From positions 992,001 to 1,056,000 of the forward strand of contig NZ_CP079216.1 in the NCBI RefSeq assembly GCF_019316905.1: a stretch of DNA of 64,000 nucleotides. Direction: 5' to 3'. How positions within the stretch are numbered: position 1 is the stretch's first letter; the number at the start of each line of letters is the position of its first letter. Under the pieces are notes generated by a model that did no database searches, had not been told where the DNA came from, and saw only the letters and a program-made list of their open reading frames with translations. The stretch comes from Tessaracoccus palaemonis. GTDB lineage: Bacteria; Actinomycetota; Actinomycetes; Propionibacteriales; Propionibacteriaceae. This document shows, piece by piece, positions 60,940 through 64,000 of this stretch. The position numbers were made by a program, and so were the translations under genes.

Positions 60940-63900
60940 GGTCCGCCTCGATCGCGATGCCCTTCGGCGTGATCCGCGCACCGGCCTCCAGCATCGACTG
61001 CTCGAGGCCGCTGGCCCCGATGCGGACGCCGTCGACCTCCTCGATCCGGACCCGGAGCATGCGGCCGGCGCCCACCGCGGAGCGCAGGGCGGCCACGACG
61101 AGCCGGGCGTGATCCTCGCGCTCCGGCCCCTGCGCGAAGATCGTCAGGACGCGGCCGCCGCGCGTCAGATGCGCCAGGCAGAGCCCGTCGGCGATGACCA
61201 CGAGCGCTCCCGCGGCCCGCGCGGGGTGCGCCACGGGATGCTCGGGCCAGTGGAGCACGGAACCGTACGGGTTGGCCGGATCGAGCGCGGCGAGCACCAC
61301 GGGGACCGGGTGCGTCGCGCCCGACGGCCAGGCATCGACGTCCGGCGCGTCCGTGTGCCGACGGAGCTCCTCGATGATGTCGGGGGTGGAGAACTGCGCG
61401 CCCCCGAGGCCCTCGATGAGGTAGCCGCGCAGCACCTTGCCGGCCGCCTCGAGCTGGGCGAGCAGCCGGTAGGCGGCCGCGAAGCCGCCGGGGGTGCCGT
61501 CGGCGGTGACGCCTCCGCGGGTGATGACGCCGAAGCGTTCGAGCCAGGAGGAGGCCAGCGCGAGGGCCCGGTCGGCAGCGGACACCTCGGGGTCGGCCAC
61601 GCGGTGCCAGCGGCCGGTCGCGGCGGGCGGGGTGTCGGCGGTGGGTGCGCCGACGGGTCGCCCGAGCCGCGGGATGCGGGCCCGTCGCCGCGGGGAGGGC
61701 CGGGCGGCCTTGTGCGCGCCGCGGGAGGCGCCCCCGACGCGGGCCCGGACGGGGGCCATCGACGACGGCGCGACCGCGCCCTGCTCGGCGGCGCGCCACA
61801 GCGCGTCGAGCCGGGCCGCGGAGGCCTCGCCGGGCAGCCCGGCGGCGAAGGCCTGCCACGTCCCCTCGCCGGCGGCGACGGCGGATGCGACGGCGGCGGA
61901 CTCCTCATCCGCCTCGTCCAGCGGGGGCAGCAGGTCGAGGTCGTCCACGGGGACCAGGGCGATCAGCGGGTCGTTCGGTCCGGCCGAGCCGCGCACGCGG
62001 ATCGCGACCTCGCCCTCGGCCAGCAGTGCGTCGAGGTGTTCGGGCCGGTAGCCGGCCAGGCGCCCGGGCAGGACGTGCGTCTCCCAGGCGGAGGCTGGCA
62101 GGGCGGCACCGGCCAGCCGTTGCAGCGCGAGCAGCACCTCGTCGGGGCCCGACGGCGGCGGGTCCGCCAGCTGGTGCGAGGCCAGCAGGAAACGGGCGTA
62201 GCCGGAGCCCGAGACGGGCTGCAGCTCGGCGCGGGCGCGGGCCAACGAGCGGCTGCGGATGCGGCGGAGCACCTCCGGGTCGACGTACTCCGCCTCGGGC
62301 GCGCCGGGGGTGAAGCGGCCCGCGACCAGCCGGCGGCCGGCGGCCTCGCGGTCCAGCACCAGCTGCGCGGTGGCCGGTCCCAGCCCGAACTCGGCGGCGA
62401 CCAGGGCCGCGGTGAACGGCCCGTGCACGCGGGCGAAGCGGGCCACCAGCTGCGTCAGCGGGTCGCGGCCACCGGGATCGGGCTGCGCCGCGAACCCGGC
62501 CGGGACGGGGATGCCCAGCGCGTCGCGCAGCAGCCCGAGGTCGGGGGCCGCGACGAGCCGGTCGGCGCCGGCCACGGGCAGGACGGCGACCCGCCTCGCC
62601 AGAGATTCGATGGCTGTCGAAATATCCAGGTCACCGGCCACATGGCGGGGCAGGTCCGCGAGGCGGATCGGGCCGAGCAGGCGCGTGAGGTCGGCCAGCT
62701 CCTCGGGGTTCCGGGCGAGACGGCCGGGTGCCGTGTGCTGCAGCTCGGCCACCACCTCGGCGACCACATCCGCGTCGAGCACCTCGCGAAGGTCGAGCGT
62801 GCCGAGGGCCGCGGCCAGGAGCTGCGGGTCCATCGACAGCAGGGCTGCGCGCTTCTCCGCCAGCGGCACGTCGCCGTCGTAGATGAAGGCGCCGGGGTAC
62901 CGGAACAGGATGCTGGCGGCGAAGGGGCTGGGCGCCTCGGTGACCACCTCGATCAGCCGGACCGACCCGGCGCGGAGCTGGCGCGCGAGCTCGACCAGCC
63001 CCGGCACGTCGTAGACGTCCTGCGTCACCTCGCGGACCGTCTCCAGCACGATCGGGAACCGGGGGTGGTGTCGCGCGACCTCGAGCAGCTGCGCGGCGCG
63101 CTGCCGCTGCTGCCACAGCGGCGCCCGCCGGCCGGGGTTGGGCCGCGGCAGCAGGAGGGCGCGGGCCGCGCACTCCCGGAACCGGCCGGCGAACAGCGCG
63201 GTGCCGCCGACCTGCTCCGTGACGATGCGCTCGACCTCGGCGGGGTCTGGGACCAGGAGAGAGCCGAGCCGCTCGACGACATCGGAGTCCGGCAGCCTCA
63301 GGACGACGCCGTCGTCCGCGGCCAGCGGGGTGACGTCGACGCCGGTCTCGCGGGAGAGCGCATCCGCCATGATCAGCGACCAGGCGCCGAGCAGCCGCCT
63401 GCCGAGCGGCGAGTGTACGACGACGCGCCAGTCGCCGAGCTCATCGCGGAACCTCTCGATCACGACCGTGCGGTCGTCGGGGACCGTGCCGGTGGCGTCC
63501 CGCTGCTCCGCGAGGTAGGAGGCCAGGTTCGCCGACGTGTTGGCGTCGACGAAGTCGCGGTCCAGCCGGCCGGCATCGCGGGTGGCCTCGCGCTGCAGCT
63601 CGCCGATGTGGCGGCCGAGCTCGGCCGGCCTACCGTCGTCCTCGCCCCGCCAGAACGGGAGACGGCCCGTGTTGCCCGGCGCCGGCGTCACCAGCACGCG
63701 GTCGCGGGTGATCTCCTCGATCCGCCAGGAGGACGCGCCCAGCGCGAACACGTCGCCCACCCGAGACTCGTGCACCATCTCCTCGTCCAGCTCGCCGACG
63801 CGCCGGGGGCCCTGCTCCTCGCCGGCCAGGAAGACGCCGAACAGGCCCCGGTCCGGGATGGTGCCCCCGGAGGTGGCGGCCAGCCGCAGCGCCCCGGGGC

Positions 63901-64000
63901 GTGGGTACAGGCGGCCGTCCAGCAGGGTCAGCCGGGCCCGCAGGCTCGCGAAGTCGGCCGACGGGTAGGCGCCGGTGAGCAGTTCGACGACCGCGTCGAG
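60932..64000 (-). CDS. lhr: Lhr-type ATP-dependent helicase, C-terminal part (5' end beyond the window)
   Basis: The frame is open from the right edge to the stop at 60932 (1022 codons), covering the region after the helicase core: the WH/beta-barrel segment VHESRVGDVFALGASSWRIEEITRDRVLVTPAPGNTGRLPFWRGED with GRPAELGRHIGELQRE, and the long Lhr-CTD ending RMLRVRIEEVDGVRIGASGLEQSMLEAGARITPKGIAIEADRA. RecA motifs I-VI lie upstream outside the window. Lhr unwinds RNA:DNA hybrids 3'-5' and is associated with repair; nei follows and overlaps, supporting a joint repair role. Confidence 0.92.
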   Translation of the reverse strand, partial: LDAVVELLTGAYPSADFASLRARLTLLDGRLYPRPGALRLAATSGGTIPDRGLFGVFLAGEEQGPRRVGELDEEMVHESRVGDVFALGASSWRIEEITRDRVLVTPAPGNTGRLPFWRGEDDGRPAELGRHIGELQREATRDAGRLDRDFVDANTSANLASYLAEQRDATGTVPDDRTVVIERFRDELGDWRVVVHSPLGRRLLGAWSLIMADALSRETGVDVTPLAADDGVVLRLPDSDVVERLGSLLVPDPAEVERIVTEQVGGTALFAGRFRECAARALLLPRPNPGRRAPLWQQRQRAAQLLEVARHHPRFPIVLETVREVTQDVYDVPGLVELARQLRAGSVRLIEVVTEAPSPFAASILFRYPGAFIYDGDVPLAEKRAALLSMDPQLLAAALGTLDLREVLDADVVAEVVAELQHTAPGRLARNPEELADLTRLLGPIRLADLPRHVAGDLDISTAIESLARRVAVLPVAGADRLVAAPDLGLLRDALGIPVPAGFAAQPDPGGRDPLTQLVARFARVHGPFTAALVAAEFGLGPATAQLVLDREAAGRRLVAGRFTPGAPEAEYVDPEVLRRIRSRSLARARAELQPVSGSGYARFLLASHQLADPPPSGPDEVLLALQRLAGAALPASAWETHVLPGRLAGYRPEHLDALLAEGEVAIRVRGSAGPNDPLIALVPVDDLDLLPPLDEADEESAAVASAVAAGEGTWQAFAAGLPGEASAARLDALWRAAEQGAVAPSSMAPVRARVGGASRGAHKAARPSPRRRARIPRLGRPVGAPTADTPPAATGRWHRVADPEVSAADRALALASSWLERFGVITRGGVTADGTPGGFAAAYRLLAQLEAAGKVLRGYLIEGLGGAQFSTPDIIEELRRHTDAPDVDAWPSGATHPVPVVLAALDPANPYGSVLHWPEHPVAHPARAAGALVVIADGLCLAHLTRGGRVLTIFAQGPEREDHARLVVAALRSAVGAGRMLRVRIEEVDGVRIGASGLEQSMLEAGARITPKGIAIEADRA

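Overview
The window is chromosomal DNA of a high-G+C actinobacterium. Supporting signs are strong G/C bias at third codon positions, GTG/TTG starts, an EttA, an oligoribonuclease, a DUF3618 protein, an Lhr-type helicase next to an Nei glycosylase, and many genes with a TANNNT -10 box 6-10 nt before the start codon (leaderless promoters). Mixed sugar ABC and PTS systems with an EIIA-HPr-EI fusion would suit a Propionibacteriaceae-like organism, but that placement is inference.

Layout. 1-4786: sugar-acid/sugar catabolism (3' end of an enolase-superfamily gene, fucose-isomerase-like protein, double VOC protein, FGGY kinase). 4970-8684: housekeeping operon rph-rdgB-thyA-dfrA, then glycerate kinase. 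8681-16034: TetR regulator divergent from MFS carrier, GH1 beta-glucosidase, GH78 alpha-L-rhamnosidase and flavin dehydrogenase, a likely plant rhamno-glucoside operon. 16047-17378: dinB. 17383-21646: LacI regulator and a sugar ABC transporter, with two identical 12-bp palindromes flanking the binding-protein promoter. 21864-23641: nitroreductase, PhnB-like VOC protein, 2H phosphoesterase and tRNA-Leu.

23642-26605 is a small AT-richer insertion after tRNA-Leu: a decayed ISL3 transposase and an intact DUF262/DUF1524 protein. 26703-31324 returns to core genes (XRE-cupin regulator, YigZ, Bcp, DUF3618, GroES-like protein, hydrolase, tRNA-Arg, orn, tRNA-His).

31325-39480 is a defence-type island starting at tRNA-His. 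A serine-recombinase remnant runs into the tRNA 3' end. Next is a two-gene short prokaryotic Argonaute system (DUF4365-APAZ nuclease plus MID-PIWI Argonaute, the SPARDA type), facing a divergent block with a DUF4209 protein, a frameshifted ORF and an unrecognised protein. Both intact proteins of that block carry an RNxxxH motif as in HEPN ribonucleases. A resolvase-like HTH ORF ends the island. This is the most interesting part of the window.

39575-64000 is core again: DUF1801 protein, tRNA-Lys with a 32-bp palindromic terminator, divergent 2H phosphoesterase and PrsW-GTPase-GTPase operon, ettA, a membrane glycosyltransferase-like protein, MarR with a two-domain FAD/Fe-S dehydrogenase, acyl-CoA synthetase, tandem-hotdog thioesterase, the PTS pair (EIIA-HPr-EI and an EIIBC with a second, Cys-less EIIB), nei, and the C-terminal part of lhr running off the end.
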